NCBI RefSeq assembly: GCF_000143535.2 | Contig: NC_037310.1 | Span: 1,798,001 to 1,862,000, forward strand | Reading direction: 5' to 3' | Source: Botrytis cinerea B05.10 | Taxonomy: Eukaryota; Ascomycota; Leotiomycetes; Helotiales; Sclerotiniaceae | Length of the DNA stretch: 64,000 nt | Part shown: positions 11,111 to 23,447 of the stretch, piece after piece | Layout of the letters: each line of letters begins with the position of its first letter | How positions within the stretch are numbered: the first letter of the stretch is position 1 | Notes under the pieces: model-generated | Seen by the model: the letters and a program-made list of their open reading frames with translations, nothing else | Told to the model about the DNA's origin: nothing | Databases searched by the model: none | Position numbers and translations under genes: made by a program

Positions 11111-13249
11111 GTGCGTATACTTTCGGCCACGCCGAGGCTATCCGAAATTGCCCCTGCAGCAACATCATGTCTCCTTGGGCGGCAAAAAATATGTAGCTGG
11201 TTGCTAAGAAAATTATGTCAGTCGCTTCTTAGCTCTCCCTATCTTGTTTCCATTTAACGTCAAAATCGCATGATCTTCTGCTCGCACGAGTATACGCATA
11301 GTGTGTGTAGCACTCTTAGAGCCAATGGCATCAAACGTCTTCGTCTACAAACGTCTTCGTCTGCAAATTTCAATGCAAAGCCAGTGCCTTGATGGCATCG
11401 CGCAGAATCTTGGATGAAATTCAGAGCATATCTTGGGATTCATTATGACGAGGCTCATTGACAAATTGACGGGCCTATTTGTGTTGCGAGATCCGATTAT
11501 CCGGATTGACACATCTAATACATGGACTGGTTTACAATATTCGAAGAGCCAGGATTCGTTTGAACACATTTCACCCTTAAAATCCGCTGTCGGCTTGGAA
11601 TGGCCATTTCCATGGATTGGGGCGGGAGGTGTAGAAAGGACCAGCGTCCCTTCAAGCTAGAGATACTTGAGATTTCAACACGACGCCCCAGTGGCGGTAT
11701 CTATAGCGGTTGCATGGCAAGGTATCGGAAGCAACTTGCGAATAAAAATCCACAGGAGTTGAATTTCAGAGGCCCCTGAACCTGGAGTACAGTTTTGGGA
11801 CATCCCAGCAGAGGAAAGAGGATTGGAGTCTGCGTGGAGGTCTCGATGCAGATTCAAGGAGTCAGGATGGCGAAAACCGAACAATTTTGCAGATACGTGA
11901 TTTTCCTGTGATGAGAGAGCAAGTGTGAATATCAACTCCAAGCTAGTGCTGATTTTAAAAACAAAAAATAATACGGGCTGAAAACTTTCTCAAGCTGAGT
12001 TTCTAGACTTGGCAATATTAGTTACATGTATCAGATCAAAGATCTTGAGGCCATGTGTATTTCCCTTGCCATCCACATAATCCCATCTTGCCATGTATCA
12101 GGATAGTTTTCCCTTTCCCTTCCTTTTCTTTCCCACCTTTCACTTCCCAACTCGACATTGCAAAGAAACTGTTCCCCATAACGCCGTGCCGACAACCGAG
12201 CCGTCTCAACAACGCCCGTCCTGGCTGAAGAAAGCAAATGAGGTAAGTCAGCTGAGTTTTCCACACATACAGAAGACGTGATATCTACCCGTGCTCTACC
12301 AGCATAAAAGAAGCATATACACTGTGTGCAGCTTCAAGGTGTGTGGCTTCGAGACGGGAATGCAGACACGGAGGCTTTGTGTCTTCCACCCACGCATCAA
12401 AATCTCAAAAACACTAACGTGTCGTCCTGAGTGCTAGTGCGCCATCCTATCCCATCTCACATCATACTATCATCTACTCGAAAACAAATCACAATATCTA
12501 ACAACCCCGGCAATCAACCAGCCCAATCATTACAGCTACGTTACACAACTCCGCATCAAGCTATCAAGTGTATCGATATCAAAAGCACGTACAGCACGCC
12601 ATGTGGCTGGAGCAGCGGCAAGTTTGCCCTACGATACACAATCTCACACAATCATTATTGCCTAGCCCAAACTACTCAAAATTAATTATATTGGGGTCAT
12701 GAGGTGGAATATCAGATGACACGTTGACTTATTCATTAACTCGCCAAATGCGTCGTTCGCGAGGATAGGTTAGGTACATCTTCATCTTTTGGCTCTTCGG
12801 GAAATTCTCATCATACATCAAACAGAAAAGAAATTTCATTGCTCATGCAAGCCCAAGTTCAAAAGAGAGAAGGATACAGATGTAAAGCAAGAAGTCGTGT
12901 GTGATCCAAGTCTGACAGGGATCGTCATGAGCGGGATATTATTGCACTGAGCTGAAACACAATTCGCACCTAACACATAATCACTTATCTGGAAGTTGAA
13001 AACCGCATAGGGCTTTCGACAAAAAATTGTTTACAATCTTGATGTCTCTGCATCTTACACATCTACCAGTCCAAAAGTCGAAGCTACATTCCGATATCCA
13101 GGAGCTTTGAATTTCTGCATTGCATTAAATAATTCAGATGATTTGAAATACTGTCTTCACTTTGAATATTGCATTGATTTCTGCCAGTGCGGTTTATTGG
13201 AAACCTTGATATTTATGTATCAAATTTTCAGTACGTAGTTTAGAGCTAC
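11111..13249. other. Intergenic, no gene supported
   Basis: Spacer between the AT island and the 3' end of the aminopeptidase gene. It contains a 16-bp tandem duplication near 11.34 kb and short chance ORFs only. Confidence 0.5.
11333..11364. repeat. 16-bp tandem duplication
   Basis: AAACGTCTTCGTCTAC followed directly by the same unit with one change (A to G). Confidence 0.9.
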
Positions 13250-16200
13250 TTAAAGCTCACTCTTTACTTGAGTATTTGCCTCCACCCAGGCCTTGACATC
13301 CTCTCTATCCCTCTCAACCCAAGCGCTCTTCGCTTTAATACTATCCAGACTTTGTGCCAGACCTTGGTCAAAGCCCTTGGTATCTCTTTTCGAAAAGAAC
13401 TCCTCAATTCGCTTCTGGTTACGTTCCCCAGTGAAGCCCGATGTGCAAATGGTAACCATCGTTCCCAACATAGACAAACCGGCTGGTAATCTTCGTACAA
13501 GCTCTTCCCAATTTTCGGTCATCCAAACATATAATGCTTCGATACCTTCTGGATGGCTTCTAAGTCCGCTAATGGGGAGGTAAATATCTTGTTCCTTGAC
13601 TTCACCGCCGAATGGTAAAGCAAGAGTTTGCTTGATTAATTCAGGGTCCTTAGCTCGTCCCAAAGAACGGAGAGCAGTGTTACGCTCATCGCTGTTTGTC
13701 GAGTTGCGGTAAGCATCTAAAATGATATCGTACTGTAGAATATTAGTCACCATCTATTTTTTAAAACAGATTGAACATACCTCTTTCTTGCCACCATATT
13801 TCAAGGCGATGGCATAAACGCTACCGCGAATGTTTGGATGAATAGCAGATTTATCACCCGCTGCAAACTTAGCAAACATATCTTGTGCAGCTTTAATGAT
13901 GATCTTGTCACCAGAAATACCGGCACTAGCGAAAAGAAGAGTTTTAAATTGTTGCTGGACATGCTCGTCACTATCCTTGAACTCCCATCCAAATTTGTGG
14001 GCGTATCCGCTCGTAAGTTCTCTTTGGAATGACTCGAGTCCGTCTTTGACTTTGTCGTCCTCAAAGACCCAAGCAGTTTGGATACTGCCTAATCGGGCGA
14101 GGATTTCAGTCCAGACAACGAACTCGGTCTCACTTGTGAAGCCCTTGAACAAGTTTAGAACACCGGAAGTCTTCTGGTATCCAGCTGAAGCGAGAGCTCC
14201 TGCATCTGCGATCATTCCAGCACGATCTTCAACGGTAAGTAGACCTTCCTTGGCAGCTTGGCCTAGCTTTTCGAGTCGTTCCGGAGTGTATGATGTTCGA
14301 TAAATGCTAGTATGGTCTGCATTCAGCTTGAAGAAATCTGCAGGGACCTGAATAGTCTCTTCTCGCTTGTCTAAAACAAGTTCCTCATCAACACCGCTCT
14401 TAGTGCGGAGACCCAAGAAAACCGGATACAAAACTTCATCCTCCTCAGGCTTGACGTCTGCTGTTCGCAGGAAACGGTTTTGCTTGACGTGGATGCTCTT
14501 TCCATCTTCGTTCTCGGTGACACTTACAACAGGATATCCGACCTGTTTTGTCCAGATGTCCATAACTGCCGAGACATCTTTGCCGCTCGCCTTGCTCAGT
14601 GCGTCCCAGAGATCACCAGTTTGCGTGTTGCCATAAGCATGCTTCTTTAAATACTGGCGAATACCCTCCATGAACACATCTTCTCCCAAATAACTTGCAA
14701 TCATGCGAAGGACACAAGAACCTTTGGAGTATGAAATAGCGTCAAAGATCTGGTTGACTTGATCGGCTCGCTTGACTGGTACTTCAATTGGATGACTGCT
14801 TCGAATAGAATCAAGACCGAGGGCGCTTTGCAAGTTATCCGTTACGTAGTTTTGCCACACCTTCCATTCTGGATAGAAGATGTTGCAGGAATACCACGAC
14901 ATCCATGTTGCAAAACCCTCGTTGAGCCACAAACCATCCCAGAAATCCATTGTAACCAAGTTACCGAACCATTGGTGAGCCAACTCATGCTGGACGACTT
15001 CCGCAACTCGTTCCTTTGTAGACGCACCGCTAGTCTTTTCGTCGAACAGGAGATCAACAACACGGTAAGTGATCAAGCCCCAATTTTCCATGGCACCAGC
15101 GGAGAAATCTGGTATGGCAACCATATCCTGCGAACAAAGTTAGAACATTTGGAGTATGGGAACTAATATAAGAACTTACCATCTTTGGTAGAGGGAATGG
15201 ACTATCAAAGGTCTTCTCATAAAACTCCAGGGTTCGTGCTGCAAGATCCAATGAAAATCTTCCATGCTCAATGTCCTGGTTTGGGGGAGCGTAGACTCTG
15301 ACCGGAATTCTGAACTTGTCGGTCTCAATATAGTTGAGCTCTCCAACGATGAAGGCGAGAAGATACGTCGACATTTGTGGCGATTTGTTGAACTTGACAG
15401 CCTTCTTGTTTCCCTCGACCTCAGTCTCCGAAGCAACATCCATGTTGCTCAAGCAGGTGAGGTGCTTTTCCGCGACCAAAGTGATTGTGAATTCTGCCTT
15501 CAGTGCAGGTTCATCGAAACAAGGGAAAGCTCTTCGGGCATCAGTCGGTTCCATTTGTGTTGTTGCCAAAATACCCTCGGATCCATCCGCATTCTTGTAT
15601 GTTGATCTGTAAAATCCTGCCATCTTATCATTGAGCTGGCCAGTGAACTTCATCTCGATTTGTGCCTTTGCTCCCTTGGGGATGGTTTGCTTGAAAGCAA
15701 CCTTTGTGGTCTGGTTGTCCTCATTGTAAGAAACATCTGGAGTGGAGCTATTGAATGTTAGATTTGTTGAGGAAACATGTCACAGCCGCCTTTTCAATGC
15801 ATTACTGACCTTATAGCTTCAGATCCGGAAGTGACTTTTGTGCTATGTATCTCAAGCTCCAGAGTATTCAAGGAGATAGAAGTAGTATCTTCAGCAACAT
15901 CTAAATCGATTATAACAGTACCCTCGTAGGTGTGCTTCTTGAAGTCCGGCTCTAATGTGAGATTGTAGTGCCTTGGAATAACATTTGCTGGCAAGATCTC
16001 TCTTCCATTGGTAACATCCATTCCTGCGCTCTCTACCTCCTCTCCGGCATGTACACCTCTACACATCTTGTGTCTTCTATATGAACAATGGCGGATTGCC
16101 GAGGCAGTTGAAGTTGTATTTCGAAGGTTGTTTGATAATTGAGGACGGTTTTTTGAAGGACTGGGTCTAAATTGGAATAATCGGTGAGCTTATGAACACT

Positions 16201-16519
16201 GCGCACTAAGATGATAGTGAATAAATCAAAAGCAAATTTGGGTTTAGGTATGTTGATCTTGCCTCAGTTGACTTGCTTGAGGTATCACGAGGGTAGATGT
16301 TCAAGCTTGTACAATGAATGGAAAGCGCTCCACGGGATGAAAGAAATGGCGGGGTATAACATACAGTGAAGCAGAGCTTCGATATGAACTAATTGAAAGA
16401 CTCTGAAAGGTTCTGCTGACAACGGGTAATCTTCTTTGTGCTCTACTTAAGGAAAGGAAAACACTGGCTGGAGGCCGAGTAAAGGACGATGTAAGGATAT
16501 TGGAGATACGCATTGACAT
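13250..16519 (-). CDS. APE2: M1 family zinc aminopeptidase (Ape2/Aap1 type)
   Basis: Zinc aminopeptidase that removes N-terminal residues from peptides. Five exons (16519-16365, 16166-15810, 15747-15180, 15127-13781, 13732-13250) sum to 969 residues with all phases matching. The substrate-binding GAMEN motif lies at about 371-375. The zinc site HELAH is at 407-411, with the third ligand Glu at 430 in LWLNEGF (HExxH-x18-E). The C-terminal ERAP1-like helical domain fills roughly 600-960. Exon 1 codes for a Ser/Arg-rich, acid-free N-terminus typical of a mitochondrial presequence; it splices in phase 2 to an open frame upstream of Met86. Met86 or Met101 would yield a cytosolic form. Yeast Ape2/Aap1 are the closest named relatives I can offer. 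Confidence 0.93.
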
Positions 16520-17612
16520 CGAAGTAAGACGTGAGGGAAGCTACGAAAGACACACACAACGCCGGATGCGATGCTCTGCTATGCTCTGCCGTATGTACAA
16601 ATATGACACGCACCACCTTTGCAACCTGGGCAAAAGAATGGACAATCGAAATGACTGGGAAGGAACGATCGAACTACCCACGATTGAGGAAGGTGGGGTC
16701 TTTCTGGGTCTGCAAGCAAAAGCTTTGATGGATGCCAGTGGATAGATAGGAACCAGACAGTGGCAGAAAGAGCACAGGAATGGCCAGGTGATGCCGTGTA
16801 GGACGAGAAGGATGGATGAGTGCCAAAGGTGGGAAAACGGCTAAAGCACCTGCTTGTCAACCTTCACTAATGCGAGTGAGATGTGAGATGTGAGATTTCG
16901 AGCTTTTAGACGGGAGCGTGGCACCAAAATCATCTCGTACTCTTCTATTCGTACAAGGATATATCTTCAAAAATCATCATACTCATCATGGATTTATTTA
17001 TCCGGCTGCTGTTTTGGGTGGCGGTGAGGAAGATTCAGATTGCGTTAAGCCGCATTGGGCGATGTTCTCCATTTAACCATTGCACAAAACTTTTCTTCTC
17101 GCGCTCTTCTTCTTCTTCCTTCTTCACGCAACGTAAACGGTTCGAACAACATTATATCGATCTTCTCCTACGATATGTTGACGTGCTCCAATATTTACCG
17201 TCAAGGTTTCATTTGGTTGTTGCAAGAAGAAGATTTACAACCACCGCAGGTTTGAGGCGACCAATAGCTTTCGAGCTTTGATTGGAAGTCATAGGAAGAC
17301 GGTACATACTTTTTGACGCAAGCCAAGTCAATATCTGTATAGATATCGATATTGATCTCCATCCATTCTCGTAGCAGCTCGTAAAGGCCATAAGTAAGGG
17401 GAAGTAAAGCATCCTCATCTACCATGGCTCGGAAAGCTTCCAAATGCTATTCTAACCAATATTTTATTCATATCTTTAGCTCTTTCCTTCTTGGCCGGTG
17501 AACTCAGTGACTCTTTATTCGAAGCTCTCTATTGTCGAGCCTTCATATTGTGCTCCAGCCTTTGACAGCAAACCAGGCACAGCTGATTATATTGTCCTTT
17601 ATTATCCTGCAT
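16520..17612. other. Intergenic
   Basis: Upstream of the aminopeptidase and downstream of DPH4. Candidate short frames on both strands (for example near 17.2-17.4 kb) lack supporting features. Confidence 0.5.
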
Positions 17613-18155
17613 CTATGCATCCGATCCCTTATCGTCTGGCAGATCCTCCATCACACCAAAGAGAACTTTGAGCCAGAGACTGCACCCCTTACATCCCACA
17701 CTGATTTCACCATCTTCAGCTGCCTCCTCTAAATCTTGCTCTCGAATCAAGAACCCTCGATCATCTCCACATCTACAGCTTCTATACCATATGCCATTCT
17801 CTTCCTCGACATTCAAATCATCCAAGTCGACAACTTCAACACCCGTTCGGAAAACTTCTCCTTCCTTTTGTCCTGTGCCATGTATAGAGTGATTCTGCAA
17901 TCTCAATTCCTTGTCATATTGTGCTCGTAGTTTGGAGTCCGATAGGTGAGAGAAAGCCACGGATATTTGGTCAATAGTATAGACTGTTTGGGGTCTGCTT
18001 GTATGACTTTGTTCTTGGCTTTGAGATTTGTCAGGGTGATTTCGAAGAAGTGCGCGTCGATATGCGCTTCGCAAAGTTGCTACCGGAATGTGTGTTGCAT
18101 TTTGGAGAGACGACGGGATGTCTAAGATCTCGTAATATGTCGGTGTGCAAGTCAT
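17613..18155 (-). CDS. DPH4: Diphthamide biosynthesis protein 4 (J-domain, CSL zinc finger)
   Basis: J-protein (yeast Jjj3/Dph4) that supports the first step of diphthamide formation on elongation factor 2, acting with Dph1-Dph2-Dph3, probably by delivering iron or electrons. Single exon of 180 residues, the usual length. The J domain is at residues 7-82 with the HPDK motif at 40-43. The CSL/DPH-type zinc finger has CRC at 127-129 and CKGC at 155-158. The ATG at 18155 gives the expected start just before the TYYEIL opening of the J domain. An acidic linker (VDLDDLNVEEENG) precedes the finger. The same window holds DPH6, which acts at the last step of the pathway. Confidence 0.93.
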   Translation of the reverse strand: MTCTPTYYEILDIPSSLQNATHIPVATLRSAYRRALLRNHPDKSQSQEQSHTSRPQTVYTIDQISVAFSHLSDSKLRAQYDKELRLQNHSIHGTGQKEGEVFRTGVEVVDLDDLNVEEENGIWYRSCRCGDDRGFLIREQDLEEAAEDGEISVGCKGCSLWLKVLFGVMEDLPDDKGSDA

Positions 18156-18636
18156 TGATCCATCAGGGTTGAGTTTTGCTGTCCCCGTCGTCTTTTGTTT
18201 GTCCTACTTTTTTACTCTATGCGACCTTGGCCATTGTGCATGTGAAGTGGGGCAATGCTCTCCATGCCTGAGGCGTCAATACACCCTCCACCAATTTCTT
18301 GATCACATTTCATCGTAGTTATACACATCGTCCTCGGCCATGCGAGATCCTCTATAGCTATCTACTAGGTAGGTACTCAAACAGTTTTCACTTGGCAATG
18401 TTTTAGCCCAGTATAAACCCAAATATTATCCAATCAAAACTTCATTATCTTTGTTTTCATGTCAGCACAAAATGTGCCGGGAAGATGTTTCGATTCTTGA
18501 AATGGAGGTATAGTGAATCTCACCCATGATCATCTACGCGATACATATATTGTAAGCAACTGGAGGCGGGACATGATATATGTCTAGGTGAAGGGGGCAC
18601 ATTTGTTCCTACCATGAACTGCTTTCGGAAGTCTAT
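18156..18636. other. Intergenic
   Basis: About 480 bp between the 3' end of the BNR_4 gene and the DPH4 start, so it contains the DPH4 promoter. No specific motif recognised. Confidence 0.5.
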
Positions 18637-20155
18637 CTAGATCTGTTTGGAATCGAGGTTAAAATCCAAAACAACTACGTCTCGAAGTCCATCCTCTCGT
18701 TTGTCCGTTCTTGTAAAAATGGACAGATTTTCGCCTCCTTCCACCTCTTGTATCTCGACTGAAGGCTCGCCATCAAATCCTGATCCACTCCATACATGAT
18801 CAAAGAATACTTGTCCGTTCTTACCATGCACTTTTACGATGCTGAGGGTTGAATCTGTATTTCCAGGCAAAGCGAGATATACGTTATTCTTACTGTCAAC
18901 AGATATGCTTCCTCTTGAGCCAATCTCAGTAGGCTTGTTTATGCCATCCGTTGGGACAGCATTCTTTGTCCACCCCCCTAATATTTATTAGTATAAAGTC
19001 CTCAATATAATTTGATCAGTATTGTGGCTTTACCTGTACAATCGCGGTAATAAAGTATCCACTGCTGCTCGCCCGCAGAATTTTCCCTGTTCAAAACCCA
19101 GAATCCACCCTTTCGGTCCACCGCTTGAGCTTCTTGGTTCAAGATCCCACTTCCCATGGGAATCTCAAAGACTCTCGCCTTGGACTGCGGCAAGATGGTG
19201 TTTTCTTCCCCTCCATTCAGTATGGCCAAGGTTCTTCCATCCGAACTTTTCCATGTCTTTCCCACATCTTCCGAATAAGCAAAATTCAGATCATAGTTGT
19301 TCTCGGGCCCGTTAGGTCCGGCTTGTTGTTTATGGGCATCTGCGTCTGTGGAAGCTTCGAAAAGAATGAAGTTTCGATAACACCATGACAAATAAAGACG
19401 CGAGTTTCGATAATCAAGACCATTTATATATGGGCTGTTAGAAACACCAGTAAGGTGTTGGCCTATATAAGTATAAGTGGAAGACTTTGCCGAGTAGCGG
19501 TAAAGAATATCTGATCCCAATCCTGCTCTACATTCACGTTAAATTAATGTGCAGGTGCAGTTGTATCAGAATATACATACTGGCCAATACGATACGTCAA
19601 CAACAAATCATCATCCACGTTGACAAAACGAGGATAAGTGACTTCGTCCATCAGATCATTATGTGCAATACCAGGAAGATAATCTTGCGTTTGCGAAAAC
19701 AAAGATGCATTCCATACATTAGAATCCTCTGTACATTTTTCGGAATCTTTGCGTTTCAAAATTTTAAATCTCAATCTAACATTTCTCAGCATTGCTCAGC
19801 CTTTTTTCAAAACAACAACACACCTGTCACAATGATGATCAAACGCTATGTGTATACTTCCATCTCCACTACAGATACCAATAGATATTGTATTATGTCC
19901 ATCATCAGCCACCTGTTCATAATCGTGGAAACTCAATATTTCCCACTTCGAATGCGTGGGTAAGACTTTTCTTCTACCCAGATTCATCATACAAGCACTC
20001 GGCTTCGTGGACGTAGGATGATCGGTATAGAATGCTACATATTGCCATCCGCTAACAGTGGTAATGGCGTTTTGTTGAAAGGAATTTGCGTTGATTCTAT
20101 GTATTCTTTTGGGATCCGGGCCGAGGATTGAAATGTTAGGCTCTGGGAGTCCCAT
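18637..20155 (-). CDS. BNR_4 repeat protein (beta-propeller, putative carbohydrate-active)
   Basis: Protein of the BNR_4 family, six- or seven-bladed beta-propellers related in fold to sialidases and to some polysaccharide lyases; the substrate is unknown. Four exons (20155-19824, 19775-19581, 19527-19034, 18977-18637) join with exact phases to give 453 residues. Recognisable blocks are GWQYVAFYTDHP, DDGHNTISIGIC, the HIAFDHHCDRLRF junction, LMDEVTYPRFV, NSPYINGLDYR and GPNGPENNYDLNFAYSEDVGKTW-type Asp-box sequence. No signal peptide follows from this start. An extra first exon is possible: ATG at 20372, donor GTATCGG after 20327 and acceptor CACTAG ending at 20170, which join in frame and add about 20 residues. 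The gene is divergent from a sugar transporter. Confidence 0.85.
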
Positions 20156-20372
20156 TATGAGATGAATATCTAGTGAAAGTCAAACAATCGACTTTATGAA
20201 CAATCTTGAAAACAGAAATACCGCCGCAATGACCTTGATACTAATACAAAGCTCACATCTGAATCCACATATACGTATCCCCCCTCCATCACGATACCAG
20301 CGCATGCACACGTGCAATACCGATACCTGTTGAAAAACGATCCTCGGCTCCAGCTCCAAAATACGCATGCAT

Positions 20373-20829
20373 GAAGATACCCCAGAGATATCCCACCAAT
20401 CCCCTGTCCTTCGCATATAAAGCCCCAGTCGGTTCATCACCCGCCGAAGCTTGAAAATGCTCTACCCCGCAACCCCCGGATAAATATCCCCGATAAGCGA
20501 GTTGTGCATTATCCCCTATTGGATGCGAACTTTGTTATCGTGGGGAAGATTTGCAGTTCTCTTGCGTATGCCCTTGATGTGATATGAGATGATATGCAAA
20601 AGAGTTGTCAAGTGGTAGGGCACGATGGGTTGGGATGGGATAAGATAGGATAGGATGGGTTAGCTAGGTAGCATTGCAGCTTCAACATGGCCTGTATGCA
20701 GAGACGGGGTGGGACAACCACATCGTGATGAAAGTAAATATAATACTCATGTGCATCCTATCTGCTCATTCCAACATTCCAACAATCTCACATTCTCATC
20801 TTCCTCAGCATCTCTTTGTCGTAGCCAAA
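20373..20829. promoter_or_regulatory. Divergent promoter, GATA cluster
   Basis: Shared upstream region of the BNR_4 gene (-) and the sugar porter (+). It holds three GATA cores packed at 20639-20652, further GATAAG/TTATC copies near 20.50 and 20.54 kb, and GCGGGG/GTGGGG strings that fit the CreA consensus SYGGRG. A TATA-like element (CATATAAA) lies near 20.42 kb. GATA and CreA sites are short, so occupancy is inference. Confidence 0.45.
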
Positions 20830-22964
20830 ATGATGTTTCCGACTAAATCCCCCATGGTTGACAGAGATGCTCTCGTGTCCGCCTCTCATTTAACGAATAA
20901 ACGTGGTCCCTGGTGGCATGATCGAGGATTGCTGAAACTCAATCTTCTTATCGTGATACCGCTGATGAGTGAATATGTCCAGGGTTATGATGCGAGTCTC
21001 ATTAACAATGTGCAGCAGTTGAAGAGTTGGCAGAAGGGTATTTATTAGCATTTTTTCTTTTGTGTTCGCTTGGTGTAACTCTTTATTTTCTTCCGGTCTG
21101 GGATGTGGCTATGAAGAAGAGATGTATTCAGAGGGTAATTTTATCATTCATCGAAGAGCATATTAGATTGTATTGAAATAAGAAACATGGCTGATGAATA
21201 GGAACTTGATAGAATTTCATAACCCAAAGGGCTCACTCTTGGGCATTTTGTCGGCGAGTTATTGGGTGGGAAATGTCTTGGGAGTATTCTTTATCACGCC
21301 ACTGGGCGACAGATTTGGCAGAAGAATGGCGTTGTTCTTTGGCAGTATGGTTGCAATACTTGGGACTGCTCTTTGTACTGGAGCCATTAATGGTATGTTT
21401 GCTTCACTCCATCGCTTTGCGTGGTCAGAAAGAAGTGTCATAGGCGAAGACAGAGACATAATGAAATAGTGAAAGGATGCACAGACGAGCATTGTGAAAC
21501 AAAGGCTGATGAAAAACCTAGCTGGCATGTTCATTGCTGGCAGACTTCTGTTAGGGATCGGAGGAGTGGTTGTTGGAGCCATTGGACCTGTACTAGTAGC
21601 GGAACTTGCATATCCGGGTAAGTTCTCCTGAGAAGGAAGCCGAGGATTATTTGGCATCCAAATGCGATAAACTAATAGAAAGTAGATCATCGTGCAACTG
21701 CGACTGCGCTTTCAAATACCCAATACTCAATGGGCTCGATCATCGCTTCCTGGATAACTTTTGGTAGGCTGTTTTGCCATAGCTTACACATGTTGAAAGC
21801 TAGGTATTAACAATAGATAGGCACATTTCGATTGAACTCCACATGGTCCTGGCGTATTCCTTCAATATTCCAAGCTTTGCCCTCTGTCGCCCAAGCATTT
21901 GGTATTTTCTTTCTTCCTGAATCACCTCGATGGCTTGTGAGCAAAGGTCGTGAAGACGCTGCTTTGGGTGTGCTATCCAAGTATCATGCCAATGGAGATC
22001 GAGAAGATGAGGTCGTACAACTCGAATACAGAGAGATAGTCGGAACAATCGAGTTGGAGATCTCAGCAAATCAATCAAGTTGGAGTGAAATGTGGAGAGG
22101 TAAAGGAAACCAATGGAGAATGTTTATTATGATTGTGAGCCCCAAGTCCCTTATTGTGTACTCATTCGAGGCGGCACAGCAACGGTGAAAATTTGCGAAG
22201 TGTACTAAATGCTGATAATGATTCATAGTTCTTTGGAATCTGTAAGCAATGGTCAGGAAATGGCGTAGTGTCCTATTACTTACATACAGTAAGCACATCT
22301 CAAGTTTAACCTCTTTGGCACCACTGACAAGCTCTAGATGCTTGACGACGTTGGGATCACAACAACATTCCAGCAAACTCTCATCACTGCAACCTCCCAA
22401 ATGTTTTCCTTTGCTTGTTCTGTCGGCTTTGCATTTCTACCTGCTCGAGTAGGTCGTCGACCTCTTCTGCTTTGGTCAATGGGCCTGATGTGGCTTGTCT
22501 TTACCATAATCACCATCCTTACTGGTGTGTTCACCCACACTGGATCCAAATCCGCCTCTTATGCCTCGGTTGCTTTTATATATCTGTATAGCGGAGTACA
22601 TAATTTGGGATGGACAGGTGCCATGATGCTCTATGTGGTTGAAATCTTGCCGTACACGTTGCGTGCCAAAGGCATTTCACTATTTTGGTTAGTCACGGGC
22701 TTAGCAGGTGCATTCAACACCTATGTGAACCCATTAGGCCTTGCAAGATTTGGTTGGAAGTTCTATTTTTTCTATGTGGCATGGATCGCCGTCGAGTTTG
22801 TCGTGGTGTACTTTGCGTGTCCTGAAACGAAGGGGACAAGTTTGGAAGATGTGGCTTTAGTCATTGAGGGGAGCGATGCGAAAGTTAGCAAGATGAATCC
22901 AGTGAAAGAGGCGATGATAGACAAGGAGAGTGAAACCATGGAACATGTTGAGAAGGCCAGATGA
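20830..22964 (+). CDS. Sugar porter MFS transporter (lactose permease-like)
   Basis: Twelve-helix sugar:proton symporter of the plasma membrane. Eight exons: 20830-21037, 21122-21134, 21202-21392, 21522-21617, 21686-21763, 21821-22134, 22229-22288 and 22338-22964. They total 528 residues, and every phase closes only if the 13-nt second exon is included; that exon is the least certain. Signatures seen: GYDASLINNVQ in helix 1, LGDRFGRR (about 115), GRLLLGIG, PESPRWL (about 229), QQTLITA-type helix 7 and PETKGTSLEDV (about 481). The start ATGATG in GCCAAAATG context matches the usual short hydrophilic N-terminus. The in-frame ATG at 20674 was rejected as too far upstream. The pattern fits fungal lactose/cellodextrin-permease-like porters; the substrate is not readable. 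Confidence 0.9.
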
Positions 22965-23447
22965 TCGAATAACGCAATCACTGGCTGGATCTATTGCGTC
23001 GAAGGTTGAATTGAGAGGGTTTTCGGAGCAGATAATTGTGCACTTATCAGGTAGATGAGTAGTTGTGGTCGTGATAGAAAACTATGACAACATCTCTTGT
23101 TAAAAGTAATTTTCTCACTATGTCAAATACCTGCCCGAGTATCTAAATGTTGGGGTAATATAGCACCTGATTGTATCGACAAATTTTGTGCTGCAAAGAT
23201 GAACTCTTGCTCGCCTTTTTTCGTAGCAGCCCACCTACTTTTCCTCCTCCTCACCAACATTGATTAACCATCGACCATTGAACGAGACTGCGAACCTCAA
23301 CCCCAAGAAACCTTCATTCTTGCGCGTGCAATAAATCATCATAATCATCACTGGCCTTTATTGAGATTACGATTCATCTACGAAACAGGGTTTTCCGGCA
23401 GATTTTGACAAGAGTTTGATCTTCACAACGATCATCTCTCCTTGATA
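22965..23447. other. Intergenic
   Basis: 3' region of the sugar porter and the MND1 promoter. No motif identified with confidence. Confidence 0.5.

Noticed and set aside
17201..17443. 80-codon minus-strand ORF with a GTATGT inside
   Set aside because: No family resemblance; no matching exon on the far side of the donor.
20373..20550. Long open frame upstream of the BNR_4 gene, in frame with its possible first exon
   Set aside because: Open for about 60 codons but without an ATG and bounded by TAA. The region has promoter-like motifs, so I treat it as chance.
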